Source of the DNA: Anadara kagoshimensis
Taxonomy: Eukaryota > Mollusca > Bivalvia > Arcoida > Arcidae
Direction of reading: 5' to 3'
DNA: 64,000 nucleotides
Assembly (NCBI GenBank): GCA_021292105.1
Contig: CM037874.1
Span: 15,358,615 to 15,422,614, forward strand
Made by a program: the position numbers and the translations under genes. Positions 41,946 through 53,123 of this stretch are shown piece after piece. How positions within the stretch are numbered: the first letter of the stretch is position 1; each line of letters opens with the position of its first letter. The notes beneath the pieces were generated by a model, which searched no databases, was not told the origin of the DNA, and worked only from the letters and a program-made list of their open reading frames with translations.

Positions 41946-42029
41946 GATGGCAACAACAAAAATTGATAAATAAAATTTAATAAAAAAAGAAGAAAAAGAA
42001 AGAAAAAAAGAAAAGGAAATGAATAGATA

Positions 42030-42360
42030 TCATTGGTCAAGTTAAATCGGATGTTCATTGGTGGTTTTAAAGAAAATATCTTATTGGTTATACATTTTAG
42101 GACATGTATGCCATTTATTATAATCTTGTACGAAATTTTAAATTGCAAAATTCTAGTCTTCAATTGTACATCTATTTTTGGTTTACCAGAAGTTAATTAA
42201 TGCGGCAAGATACAAAAATAAATAGATAGATAAAGTTAAAAAGATATGAAAGAAATGAGGAGGAAGAAATAAATAAAATGTATCATTGGACAATTTAGAT
42301 CGGATGCTCATTGGTGGGTTTAAAGATAATATCTTATTGGTTATACGTTTTAAGTATGTC
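42030..42360. repeat. Direct duplication, ~255-bp period
   Basis: TCATTGGTCAAGTTAAATCG ... AAAATATCTTATTGGTTATA at about 42031-42121 recurs at 42283-42365. Between them lies GTTTACCAGAAGTTAATTAA (42182), a copy of the segment at 39678. Confidence 0.75.
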
Positions 42361-42774
42361 ATTTATCATTATCTTGTAAGATCCTTTGTATGGCAAATAT
42401 TTTTTCTGCCTTAAATGCAAGTGTATATACAATGTGCTATGTAATATCTTTTTATTTGGGATAGAAACCAATTTTAATAACCTTAATGAATTGCCTTTTT
42501 CATTACATATTTTTACGTATTTCATTTTCTATAAAAAATGAATATAAAAAATAAATAAAAGGTAAAAAAAAAAAAAAAAAAAAGTACAAAAAAAATTTCT
42601 GCATGTAGAATTCTATATAACAGTTGCTTAAATAAGTCTGTCAATCTTGTTACAATATAACCTAATAGTTTAAAATTTGTCAGTCATGTCATTTCCAAGC
42701 CTTTAATTTTACCGGTGTTCCTCTCCATCCATTATAGTTTACATTACAATACATAAAAAGCCAGAATAACACGA

Positions 42775-43392
42775 AACTTTCACGTAACTATCGTGAAATA
42801 CACGTAAAATTCGCGCAATAACGCGTAACTTTCGCGAAACAACGCGGACCATCGCGAATTAACGCGTAACTATCGAAAATAAACGCGAACCGTCGCGATT
42901 CATCGCGTTACCTTCGCGAATTAACGCGTAAACATCGCGAATTAACGCGTAACTATCGAAAATAAACGCGAACCGTCGCGATTCATCGCGATACTTTCGC
43001 GAATTAACGCGTAAACATCGCGAATTAACTCGTAACTTCGCGAAATAACTCGTTGTTGTCGCAACACAACGCATAATTGTCGCGAAATAACTCGTAACTG
43101 TCGCGTCACTATCGGGAGTAAACGCAAAGCCTTCGCGTATTAACGCTTAACTTTCGCGAAATGACTTGTAACTGTCACGTTATAACTTCTAGCTGTCTTG
43201 AAATAACGCGTAACTTTCGTGTTACCATCGGGAGTAAACACGAACAATCGCGAATCATCGCGTTACCTTCGCGTATGAACGGTTAACCTTCGCGAAATAA
43301 CGCGCAACTCTCGCGAATTAACGCGCGATCATCGCGAAATAACGCGCAACTCTCGCGTAATATCGCGGTACGTCCGCGTTAAAACGTGTTAT
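42775..43392. repeat. CpG-rich TAACGCG / TTCGCGAA tandem array
   Basis: About 30 degenerate units of roughly 20 bp such as CGCGAATTAACGCGTAAC and ACTTTCGCGAAATAACGCG; a 64-bp higher-order repeat (ATCGAAAATAAACGCGAACC) is seen at about 42873 and 42954. Dense in CpG in an otherwise CpG-poor setting. Confidence 0.9.
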
Positions 43393-43439
43393 TCTAGTTG
43401 AAGCTTACTATTGTAGAATAAGAGTATTTTTTTCATCCT

Positions 43440-43760
43440 TTGATGGGTCAACTCAAATCCCATTAGTTTGTAAAGTGTTAAATTTGTACATATGCAATGT
43501 TTGATAAGTGAATTGTTTAAATATATATGTGTTTTTGTGAATAACTGTAAATATTATTGTAAATAGAATAAATGGAAATTGTAAATACATGTACTAGTTT
43601 TGGTTTTTATTCAGAAAATGTCATATAATATAGCATTCACTGTACTATGCCTACGTAGTAATGGCTCACAAACAAAATCACTTAAACCAAACCAGTAGAC
43701 ACCGTCTTGTCATCTTTGAATTGCGTGTATTGCTCACACATGTACAGAAAACTCATGGAA
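43440..43760 (+). repeat. Duplicated non-coding block, copy 2
   Basis: Homologous to 31960-32262, including AACTGTAAATATTATTGTAA, AATCACTTAAACCAAACCAG, CCGTCTTGTCATCTTTGAAT. AATAAA at about 43567 could be a poly(A) signal. Confidence 0.75.
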
Positions 43761-43785
43761 CTATGGAAATTTTAAATTTTAAAAC

Positions 43786-43807
43786 AGAGAGAGAGAGAGA
43801 GAGAGGA
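43786..43807. repeat. GA microsatellite
   Basis: (GA)n, about 10 units. Confidence 0.9.
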
Positions 43808-43922
43808 GAAAGAGAGGGGTAGGTGACGTCTAGTCGCATACCTTTGTGTATTGAAAAAACTAGATGAACATCTCCTGAGCTGTTTTTATGTTATGGTTCT
43901 GGTCTATTTTACATTTTAGAAC

Positions 43923-44300
43923 AGAGGACGCGGTGGCCTAATGGATAAGACGTCAGTCTTCAAATCCAGGGTCTCTCACCGCTGTGAGTTCGAGTCCCGC
44001 TCGGACCACATGTGGGAAAGTGAATTTTCCTTACCGTTGGCCTTTACTGATTCACCTGGTATCAGTATAATGGACTGGGGGAGTGGTACGCTTGTCTGCG
44101 GCGTACTGACTCTGTGAGCTAGCACGGTAAAGTCGCCCTGAGTGCGCGCTAGTACAAGGCAGACCATACAACACACTCGCACTTCACATGCATGCACAAA
44201 AATTGTTCATAGATTAATCCATAGAGATTAATTAAATAGTTCTCGTGGCGAATAGCTGAAAAATTGCTGATGCGACGTTAAGCAACATTCAACCAAACCA
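43923..44300 (+). repeat. SINE family B, full length with 12-bp target duplication
   Basis: CGCGGTGGCCTAATGGATAA, B box GAGTTCGAGTCCCGCTC, tail GATGCGACGTTAAGCAACAT then TCAACCAAACCA. ACATTTTAGAAC at 43911-43922 is repeated at 44301-44312. The tRNA-like head has no proper acceptor stem. Confidence 0.92.
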
Positions 44301-44789
44301 ACATTTTAGAACTTTCTTTCTTATTGATATGTACATTATCCGATACCGACTAAAATCCGCTGGAGTTTTATAATCAGTGGACTCAATATGTCTTTATCTT
44401 GTTAATATTTTTGGCATGGACGTCTAAGCACTACTGACGAGGAAAAGTATTCCGAAACGATCCTCTAGTACTGTAAAACAAAACATTAAAACTGGTATAA
44501 TATGTTAATTGCTTACTTAAAGATAATTTCCGGTCGCCCATGACAAATGCAAAGTCACTAGAATATTGCAAGAAATGACATCACATGTGTCTTTATAATA
44601 GTGACTGTTGTAACCGGTGTCATCAATGGCATTTATAGCATTGTTCTCAAACAAAAGTTCTAAGATCATATTCATTGGAAAACAAAATATATTTAATGTT
44701 ACTACTGTATTTGTTGTCGTCAAATCTACCACTATATGATCAAACATATTTTATCCCCAACATGAACAAAGAAGGTGAGGAATGGTGCA

Positions 44790-44950
44790 AAGCTGAATGA
44801 CCGGCTTAAGGAGTAAAGGCGCCTCTCACCGCCAAGGTTCAAATCCCACTCTCATTCGAAACATCCACGTATTTTCACCTCCTGAAAAGTTTGTGTTTAT
44901 GTGTGAAAGTGTGAGTTACGCTAGATATAATTTATAAATACATGTACAAT
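44790..44950 (+). repeat. tRNA-like SINE remnant
   Basis: GACCGGCTTAAGGAGTAAAG, B box AAGGTTCAAATCCCAC, then TATTTTCACCTCCTGAAAAG. Head type differs from families A and B. Confidence 0.55.
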
Positions 44951-45049
44951 AAAACATATTATTATATCTTGTCTTTTACGAAAATTGATCCCCAACGAAA
45001 CTTAATAATTTTACAGTAGTGGAAAAAGTGCCAGTTTGCTCGCCAGGTG

Positions 45050-45145
45050 GTTTTCCGATTTCCTATTTCCTCCATCAATTAAGAACTAAAGGTCTCGACA
45101 TACGTGAATCTTGACTGGGACGTAAAACATCATTATTCAACTAAA
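45050..45145 (+). repeat. SINE family A/C tail
   Basis: GGTCTCGACATACGTGAATC, TTGACTGGGACGTAAAACAT. Confidence 0.65.
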
Positions 45146-45159
45146 CTCCATAAACATCA

Positions 45160-45295
45160 TTGTAGCACAGCGTACACTGGATATTGCAGCATAGAGGCCA
45201 GACAATCAATGTAAAGTCAAAAAATGGCTTTCAACTCTTTCATCATGGGCCGTTTGGCTCACTTTATGCTGCAATATCCCGTGTACGCTGAACAA
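45160..45295. repeat. Inverted repeat, ~30-bp arms
   Basis: AGCGTACACTGGATATTGCA then GCATA at 45168-45194 pairs with TATGCTGCAATATCCCGTGT then ACGCT at 45266-45290. Confidence 0.75.
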
Positions 45296-45540
45296 AAGTG
45301 AACATGAAAGACATGAAAAAAACCATTCATCAGATGAATAAAATAATGAACAAAAATAATTATAACTGCAACAATTTATTTAGTCATATTTTAAATTAGA
45401 ACTTTAGAAAAATAACATAATAACTACAAAACATGTAAAATATGATGAACAAACTATTTTAAAATTCTACAGCACTAGGGTAATACCATAACTATCTTGT
45501 GTCGGTTATTTGTCAACAATGGTTGTTTATAAGTTTAAAG

Positions 45541-46148
45541 TACAGACCTGTCGAAAATTTAACGTCAACATAAACTATTAGTAGCTAAAGTACAGTCCTG
45601 TCAAAAGTTTAACACTATGCTATCGAATAAGTGTCGAACCGGCAGCTCATATTGGCTTCTCGACAGCTATACCTCGACAGCTGCTATCTATCTCTCGGCC
45701 ACTGGCAACATGTATGCATAATTCGGCCACTCGACAGTCAAGATTCGACTCCTTTTTCGTTAGCTCAGTGTTAAACTTTCGACAGGTCTGTACTGTATAT
45801 CTCCACTGCTTTTTCTGCAGCTGTCATCTTTCTCACGACAATTTTTCGGCCACATTCTATCCATATCTCGGCTACTCGCCAGCCAATATTTATCTCCTTC
45901 TCGTTAGGTTAGTGTTAAACTTTCGACAGGCCTGTACTGTAAATTTGTCATTATCTAATTAACATTATCAAATTCATTATCTAAACAGCTGCCTATAACA
46001 ATCAAATACAAAATTTATCATTACTAATTAAACATTTATTGTCCTATTAATGACAATGTTTCGGTCAAAAGCTATCGGTCATGCGACAGTCAAACTTTGA
46101 CTCTTTTACGTTAGGTCGACGTTAAACTTTTGACAGGTCTGTACTGAC
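45541..46148. repeat. Cluster of MITE family M2 copies
   Basis: Best copy 45593-45790: left CAGTCCTGTCAAAAGTTTAA, right TTAAACTTTCGACAGGTCTG, TA outside both ends. Further right ends finish near 45940 and 46144; a left-end piece starts at 45543. Interiors share CTCGGCCAC and CGACAGC segments. Confidence 0.8.
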
Positions 46149-46229
46149 CAATGAATCACTATTAACAAATCAAACAGCTGCCTTTCATAACAACAAAGTA
46201 CGTCAATCTTTACTAATTAAACATCCGTT

Positions 46230-47170
46230 TTCCTCTTAATTTCTAGATGTTTTACAAGACATATTTCATTTTAAAGTCACTGAAGCATGTTGATTACAAA
46301 TCATTTTCATTGTTCTTCCGCATAATCAACTTTTATATTGTGTCATATGCTACAATATACAAAAAATATCACATATATATTATGTCGAGATGCCTCGCTC
46401 GATTTTACAATGATATTTTAAAAGCATTGAAAAAATTTATATGTTGTATCAATAGGCCGGACTATCTGCTAGTTTGTCCTATTGTATTTTGTGTGACAAA
46501 AAATGTTACAATATATCATCATATATGTCGAGAATTGTAGAATGCCTCGCTCGATTTCACAATGGCATTTTATATATTATGTTTTGTATCATTAGGCCGA
46601 TTTACTTGCTCGTTTTTCCTATTGTTTCTTGTGTGACAAAATAACAAAAGTCGAGATATTGTAAATGTTACAATATGCCATATATTATATATGTCGAGAT
46701 TTGTAGAATGCCTCGATTTCACAATGATATTTTAAAAGCAATGAAAAAGTATATGCTGTATTAATAGGCCGAACTATCTGCTAGTTTGTCCTACCGTATC
46801 TTATGTGGCAAAATAACAAAAGTCAGAGAGATATTGTAAATGTTACAATATACCATAAATGTAAAGATTTGTAGAATGATTCGCTCGATTTCGTAATGTT
46901 ATTTTAAAAGCATTGAAAAAATATATGTTTTATCATTAGGCCGATTTACCTGCAAGTTTGTCCTACTGTATCTTGAGTGGCAAAATAACAAAAGTACAGA
47001 TATTGTAAATATTACAATATACATGTATCATATATGTAGAGATTTGTAGAATTTGTAGAACATTTCACAATGTTATTTAAAAAGCATTGAAAAAAAATGT
47101 TGTATCGCTACTACTTTGTCCCACTGTATCGTGTGTAACAAAATAACAAAAGTCTGAGAGATATTGTAAA
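46230..47170. repeat. Tandem repeat, ~160-bp unit, about five copies
   Basis: Units share GAGATTTGTAGAATGCCTCG, CTCGATTTCACAATG, TTTTAAAAGCATTGAAAAA, AGGCCGAACTATCTGCTAGT, TTGTCCTA and AAAATAACAAAAGT, with marks near 46385, 46530, 46695, 46865 and 47040. Confidence 0.85.
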
Positions 47171-47173
47171 CTA

Positions 47174-47416
47174 CAGTCGAACCTGATTTAAAAGTCCACT
47201 TCTATATATGGGCCACCTGCTTTTAAAATTTATCCCCATTGATCTTTATTCATGTTATTTTAACCTGGATACACGGCCACTTTTATTGGTTCCCTTGAGT
47301 GGAATTTAAAGACAGGGTTGACTGTACATGTTTTTAACCTGTATATTAGGACCACCTGCCCATAAAGGACACTTTTACGGGTTCCCTTTTATGGCATTAA
47401 TAGACAGGTTTGACCG
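47174..47416. repeat. MITE family M1, one full copy plus a right half
   Basis: 47174-47324 starts CAGTCGAACCTGATTTAAAA and ends ACAGGGTTGACTG with TA outside. 47325-47416 is another right half ending AGACAGGTTTGACCG. Confidence 0.8.
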
Positions 47417-48787
47417 TACTTTGATTTCTAGCCTTATATTATCAACATGTTATCATAGAAGTATTTGTTTTTGAATGAAAAATATATATAGTATAATTAT
47501 CGAAAATTTCCTTCAGAAAATTAAAAAATGTATACTAAGTAATACGAGACATGTGCGTTTTATACGTCAAATAAATAAATAAATAAATAAATTGAAATTA
47601 TGATGAAAAAGTTTTGTCAATTGTTGAGATATTTTAAACTACGTTTATTTCAGAACATTCTTTCATATTTGTAACGTTTATAAAATTTCGTCAAAAATTG
47701 TACATGTTACACAAATACATTGACAAATGGGCATTATATGAATTTTTTTTGTAGAATGTAAAATCATTGTAAATTTTCAGCCCCTAGAGCTAAAATCTGT
47801 AGAAAAATTATTGCATGTTATAATCCACAATGAAAATAAGCATGTTTACATGTAATGGTAAAAGCTCCGTAATACATTAAAACAGCGAAGTTAAAAATTG
47901 TTCTTAAGTCTTAAGCTTTGATGAACAAGACACTAATGAAAATATAACTTTGATTAATATTACAGCGCTGCAGCACCGGTTCTACATTAATTGCATTGTA
48001 TTTGTTTTGAGCAGGCCATAAAACATAGAAATAACCGTTTTACAACTAAAATAAATAAGGAAATGGGGATAATCAACATCAATTATATAATTACAACAAT
48101 TGTTTAGCATTAGGGTTAAATGGCAAAAGTTCAAAACCAGACCAAAAAAACAGGTCTTTGAAAAAAAGAAGAAGAAAATGAATAAATGGATGAAAAAAGC
48201 AGTATGCATGAAAACATATAATTTGTCAAAATACTCGTTAAATTATATTACCCTGAAAACTGTATATGACAAAATGATTTCAATATAATGTTTAAGCAAA
48301 TGAAATGATGAATGTAATATGACGTTTTTGTAGAGCAGTTCGAGACACAAGAATGAAGATTTACTCTCCACTATTATCGAAAATTGTTCAAGCAAAATGT
48401 TTATTTTTTTTCTAATGACAGAGTATAGCACCTGGTCTTAGTTCCATGGTAGAGGTTGGCGTGTTTTACTTGATTTGTCAGTTTTTTCAGTCTTTAATTC
48501 ATTTTATGATAGCAATTTGGACATGGACCGGTATGTTGGGTTTTGATTATACTAAATTAAAATAATTTAGACAGTAAAACTGAAAATGTTTCTTTAAATG
48601 TCCGACAAAATGTTTTAAGAGGAAATTTCTTTTTATGGAACATTTAGATTGTTCACGAACTGAGGAAATGGTCAAAAGTATTTTTCATAATTCTGAAATG
48701 CAATGAAAATCAACTTGAATTAAAAAAAAAATTATAAGAATAAAATATCTGAAACTTTTCCTATAAATTTCGATAATCAAGAACAAG
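47417..48787. other. Intergenic DNA, no gene seen
   Basis: AT-rich, a short AAAT run near 47571-47590. Small frames at 47982-48431 on both strands are lysine- or phenylalanine-rich chance frames. Confidence 0.45.
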
Positions 48788-48945
48788 TGCCTGAAAACTA
48801 ATGGTCCCTAAGCACTAATGAATCTGAAGATGTAATGGTTACCGAGAACTGATGGTTCTCAGGCCAAATGGTTCCTAAGACCTAATGGTACCCGAGAACT
48901 AATGGTGACTGAGAACTAATGGTTTTCCGAGAAGCAATGGTGACC
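48788..48945. repeat. Minisatellite, ~20-bp unit (GAGAACTAATGGT)
   Basis: About eight units of CCGAGAACTAATGGTNCC type, lying just downstream of the GCNT stop. Confidence 0.85.
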
Positions 48946-48963
48946 GATAATAAAAGTTTCATT

Positions 48964-49830
48964 CTATTTTGATATCCAACCCTCATTGTCGGACGCTGGT
49001 ACATTAAACATTTTGATTGAACCACCTGCAAAAGGCACATCTACACGTCCTTTTGTTCGTTGAGGTTTCGTTTTAATTTTTTTCTTCTGTTCCATCATCC
49101 ATTTTTGTTTTTTCTCCATTCTCCTTGATTCCTTCTTTTCTGTCTCTTTGAGGTTTGTATTGTAAGCAACATGAGGTAGCGTTCGGTAATAATACCAGTC
49201 TAATGTATGTACACGAGGACTTAGAGTTCTGTTTCGAAGCAAGTTCTCTAGACAGTCTAATGGAATTTGATCATAAGCTTCGTCAAACTTGTTTGCAAAA
49301 AGCTGAGGTCGGGATGCCAACCATGGCAGATCACGTGCACCAAAAACACAGACGCCTCTGATATAGCGCCCTCTACAGTTTGTTTTGTCATCTTGCCAAA
49401 TCATTGCACGTGACACAAATGTTCCATACCAATGTCTAATTTCCATTTCGTATCCCCCAGGAGTCCATGGAAATGTGTTCAAAGTAGCCCAAACATTTTC
49501 CTCGGGTGCATAAGTGTCATTGAGCCATACAATCAAATCTTGTGCAACGTCGTCTGACAACACAAAGTCAACGAACTCCTTAGAAAACGAGCCATACGCA
49601 CTGCCCTTACTCATCTGAATATCGTACTTAAAAGAAGTCTTATTTTCTGATGTTTCCACTAAACTGATAATTCCCATTTTATACTTTTTCCGGAGTCTCC
49701 ATTGCAGGAAAACCGGATGTGTATATGATTCTACGTCATTGGCGCCATTTAATGATTTCAAAATGGCTACCAGTTCTAGGTTAGTACGTAATGGATATTC
49801 CTGCCTGATAAATTTAAATAATATTTCCAC
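48964..49830 (-). CDS. GCNT-type glycosyltransferase, C-terminal part
   Basis: Second half of the gene starting at 50534, in the -1 frame. Motifs of the core-2/I-branching family: YPLRTNLELVAILKSLNG, LNDTYAPEENVWATLNTFPW, CRGRYIRGVCVFGARDLPWL, RPQLFANKFDEAYD, plus the conserved acidic Glu in PEE and paired Cys. Ends with an unusual Lys-rich tail (KESRRMEKKQKWMMEQKKKI). The nominal GTG start is not real; the frame is open back into the previous piece, and one lost G in the GG at 49804-49805 (TCAGGCAGG) explains the break. Confidence 0.88.
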   Translation of the reverse strand: MEILFKFIRQEYPLRTNLELVAILKSLNGANDVESYTHPVFLQWRLRKKYKMGIISLVETSENKTSFKYDIQMSKGSAYGSFSKEFVDFVLSDDVAQDLIVWLNDTYAPEENVWATLNTFPWTPGGYEMEIRHWYGTFVSRAMIWQDDKTNCRGRYIRGVCVFGARDLPWLASRPQLFANKFDEAYDQIPLDCLENLLRNRTLSPRVHTLDWYYYRTLPHVAYNTNLKETEKKESRRMEKKQKWMMEQKKKIKTKPQRTKGRVDVPFAGGSIKMFNVPASDNEGWISK

Positions 49831-50534
49831 TTAACTTTTGATTCTTTACACTTCTTCATACACACGAGATCCGTTCGCACATGCGCAGAGCTGGCATAGA
49901 CAACGTTTTCTCTATCTTCCACGACAATGACATTGTCAAAACATTTACTAATACTACGCATAGTTTCGTACACTTGAGGTGGAGACTTACCGTCGACATA
50001 GATACAATATATATTATGAGGTCTATAAATTGCTCGTAATAATCTTTCAGCTTGTTCTGGACTTTTATGCATTTTAATTCCAAATGCCAGTGGAAACTCC
50101 TTTTCCTCGTTCCGAATTTCATGACTTAGATATTCATGCGCCTGTATAAACCTTGTACAATCCTTTAAAAGTGTTGACAATTTACACATCGGAGGCACAT
50201 CCGTTTTCTTTTTTAATTTATCCACGTCACTGGTATCTCCCATGAATAATTTTGGACACAAGTTATTAAAGTCTTGTGTTGGAAGACAAACTTCCGCCAA
50301 AGGATTCCTAAAACGCGGAATGATTTCCGGATTTTTGTCCGGAACATATATTCTTTCTAATGTCTGTGTAACCGTTTTTGAACTTTTTATTTCAATGACA
50401 TTTTCTGGTTGCTGTTGCCATACACTAAAAAACGTTACTAAGGACACAAATTGGAGACAGACGGTCGTGATACAGATATTCCGACACGGCATTCTTGAGT
50501 ACCGGATTCTTATCCTGTGCCGATAACACAACAT
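49776..50534 (-). CDS. GCNT-type beta-1,6-N-acetylglucosaminyltransferase, N-terminal part
   Basis: 252-residue frame. A short basic N-terminus precedes a signal anchor (NICITTVCLQFVSLVTFF, about residues 19-36), as in type II Golgi enzymes; a second Met at residue 15 is an alternative start. Then stem region and the start of the Branch domain: FPLAFGIKMHKSPEQAERLL, RAIYRPHNIYCIYVDGKSPP, VYASSAHVRTDLVCMKKC, KWKYYLNLSG. These match GCNT1/3/4 enzymes, which add GlcNAc in beta-1,6 linkage to O-glycan cores. The two frames together give about 520 residues in a single exon, typical for this family. Exact acceptor specificity cannot be told. Confidence 0.88.
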   Translation of the reverse strand: MLCYRHRIRIRYSRMPCRNICITTVCLQFVSLVTFFSVWQQQPENVIEIKSSKTVTQTLERIYVPDKNPEIIPRFRNPLAEVCLPTQDFNNLCPKLFMGDTSDVDKLKKKTDVPPMCKLSTLLKDCTRFIQAHEYLSHEIRNEEKEFPLAFGIKMHKSPEQAERLLRAIYRPHNIYCIYVDGKSPPQVYETMRSISKCFDNVIVVEDRENVVYASSAHVRTDLVCMKKCKESKVKWKYYLNLSGRNIHYVLT

Positions 50535-51053
50535 TTAAGTAACTCTTAACTTTGAATCCAAAATCATGACACCAAACATTCCGTTAGCTGTGTTCCAACT
50601 TTAACATACATTTTGTTAACTTCTTGTAAACTCTAAGAAATCCGCTTAATTATAAACTATAAATGGCACTCCACAATTTATAAATCCTGTTTCTTTTTGT
50701 TCACGTGACAATGCTGTTGATTTTTTTTCCTGTTTGTTAGAATGAGCAAAATATTTCTATTTTTGTTTTTCGCATCACTATGACAACCATTGCTAAGAGT
50801 CACAAGACATGGGTGGGGATACAGTAACCTTAATTACACGTATCACGTTTTATCGTCATTGTTGATTAACCCAGCATCACCTTGTGTATAACACTCCACG
50901 CCAACTGATAGCCTAAAGATAAAATATCAAAAACAATTTAAAGGACATATTTGTACAAAACAAAATTAACTTGTCACTTCATTTTCATTGATAAAAATAA
51001 AGATGTTGTTTTAGTAGGTATAGTCACGGCAACAAATTGTGTTTAAACATATA
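50535..51053. other. Upstream region of the GCNT gene
   Basis: AT-rich; no clear TATA box or other element recognised. Confidence 0.4.
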
Positions 51054-51215
51054 CAGTCAAACCTGTCTATAAAGGTCACCCAAGGGAACTTGTAAAAGAG
51101 GCTTTTATGGTCAGGTGGCCTTAATATACAGGTTCAAATAATATGAAAAAAGAACAATTGGGATATAATTTTACTGGCCTTTATAAGCAGGTGGCCTTTA
51201 AGGAAAGTTGGACTG
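51054..51215. repeat. MITE family M1, complete copy with TA target duplication
   Basis: Begins CAGTCAAACCTGTCTATAAA, ends GGCCTTTAAGGAAAGTTGGA then CTG; TA at 51052-51053 and 51216-51217. Confidence 0.88.
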
Positions 51216-51599
51216 TACAATGGATGTTGGCTTGAAGCATTTGAATAATATGGAAGACAATAAATCTCTGATCACAATTTTTGCTGACAAACGAACAATC
51301 TATAAAATCGTCTCACTATATTGAGTTTTAGTACTTGATATGATCGATTTCATTTAACTTCCATTCTGTTTCAATTTCAATTGCTTCAATGAAAAATAAA
51401 AATACAAAGCGAAAAGGCACAATTACTCATAATTGTTTAATTTTGACCGTCTTCTGATATTTTCAAACGTCGGGATTACGCATATGTTAGTAAAATTAAA
51501 ACTGTTGTAATATGTAATCTTTATGAATTTAGACTTGAATTTCTGTGGTTGGGACAATTCGCGCGGTAGGATCCATTTCCGTGGTGTGATCCGTAACAC

Positions 51600-51720
51600 G
51601 TGAATTAATTTAATCATAAAATACATTCAAAAATTGGTATATGACAATAGACAATATACATGTTCCATTTTTTTAAATGTAATTTATGTTTAAATTTTAA
51701 AAAAAATGATATATGACAGC
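51600..51720. repeat. GGTATATGACAATAGACAATATAC repeat, copy 1
   Basis: TGGTATATGACAATAGACAA is shared with 55715-55815 (TGGTATATAACAATAGACAA). In the second copy the ends are inverted (AAAATGGTATATGACA against CATTTTT). Confidence 0.65.
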
Positions 51721-52734
51721 TCCAATAACATGTAAAACACAAAAGAAGAACCAAAACTTTTTTTTAAATATTTTATATCCATGTCAATTTTTTACGCAAG
51801 CTGTTGTGCATATACCGGTCTTGCTAAGGACATGACCTGGCTGTCAGGCCAATGGGGGGATGTTATATATACACGTATTGTCCTTAATGACCCCGATGAT
51901 ATACTGCCCATTCAGTAATTTGTAAAACATGCTCTTGTTTTGACAGTTGCTGGACTTATTACCCTTACTTGTCACAGGTCTTCGATAACCAAGTGATTTA
52001 AAACATTTCGTTTCGTTTTTACCCAATTTCATGACTTTATGACAACAATCCTTGTTTTTTTCCTTGTCTTTACAATGTTGTCATATAATCCCAACAATTC
52101 CCCAAATATATACTTTGTATGCAATATTCACACTGTCATCAATAAATAACTATACAACTTCGTATTTGCCGTAAGTTAACATTATAATCACCATGTCAAA
52201 TTTCATTAATACAACTAAAACATTGAAGTTTTTGCATTATTTGAAAGCGAAATCTTAACTTAATGATCTAAATGTATGAAACAAAGTTGCTTTTTTGAAA
52301 AACAATTTTCTTGGATTGTTTTTTAAATTTAAAGAAAAAAATATAGAAAAGTGGAAAAATATTTTTTTAAGATAAGGGGTATTTTATCGAATAAAGGCTT
52401 AGCAGAATTATGTTTACTGCCGTTGAGGCATTTGTCAAAGTGTGGTTGTTCATTTGTCAGTTGCAATGTATTGCATGTGCAATCTTTATAAAATTCAAAA
52501 AACAAAATAAAACAAATAACCCTCAAGCCATCAGAATAATTGAAATGTTGACACTCTCAGGATATTTTTGGAGACATTTAGTAAAATCTGACGGATATTT
52601 ATGAATAATGGTAACTATAAAAATTTGTTTTTATATTAAAATATCAAGTAAATAAAACTTTTATTAAGAAAGAGGTGTCCGCCTAAAAACTTAATGCAGT
52701 AATTTTTCATTATGTAAAATGTACAGAATACGGA
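51721..52734. other. Intergenic DNA, no feature seen
   Basis: AT-rich with several A or T runs; only short chance frames. Confidence 0.4.
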
Positions 52735-52950
52735 TCAGTCGAAAGTTCAACACCAAGCTTATGCAAAGGGGTAGAAGCTCTGCTGCCGACTGAGTCAGAC
52801 TGATTGCGTAATGGCTAGATAGAGACCGAAAAGTTGCCAAAATATAGAAAGTAGCTGCCGAAAAATTTCAACACGGAGTTAATGAAAGGTCAAGATGAGT
52901 TGCACAAATCCATTAAATGTGTGGTAAACTTTTGACAAGTCTGCACTGTA
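52735..52950. repeat. MITE family M2, diverged copy
   Basis: CAGTCGAAAGTTCAACACCA at the left, GTAAACTTTTGACAAGTCTG at the right; interior with GCTGCCGA segments. Confidence 0.65.
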
Positions 52951-53123
52951 TGAAGTTAACCTGCTTGAACAATGCAATAAAATAATTGTTTAATTGTTAC
53001 GCTGTAGGTAAAATGGAGATGTACAGGTGCGCGATATGTCAAAAACAAGAACATTTATTTACACATAAAATATGTTTTATCGACAGAATACACAACTCCT
53101 CTTTAAAAACACTTCAAACGGTA

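Noticed and set aside
41711-42163. 150-codon minus-strand frame rich in Ser and His
   Set aside because: Antisense translation of the GAT/GGT microsatellite.
42859-43127. Minus-strand frames with repeated MNRDGSRLFSIVTR
   Set aside because: The peptide repeat is the TAACGCG tandem array in translation.
27059-44000. tRNA genes at the GGTAGCTCAGTTGG and GGCCTAATGGATAAG sequences
   Set aside because: A and B boxes are present but acceptor stems do not pair and each is joined to a SINE body, so these are SINE promoters.
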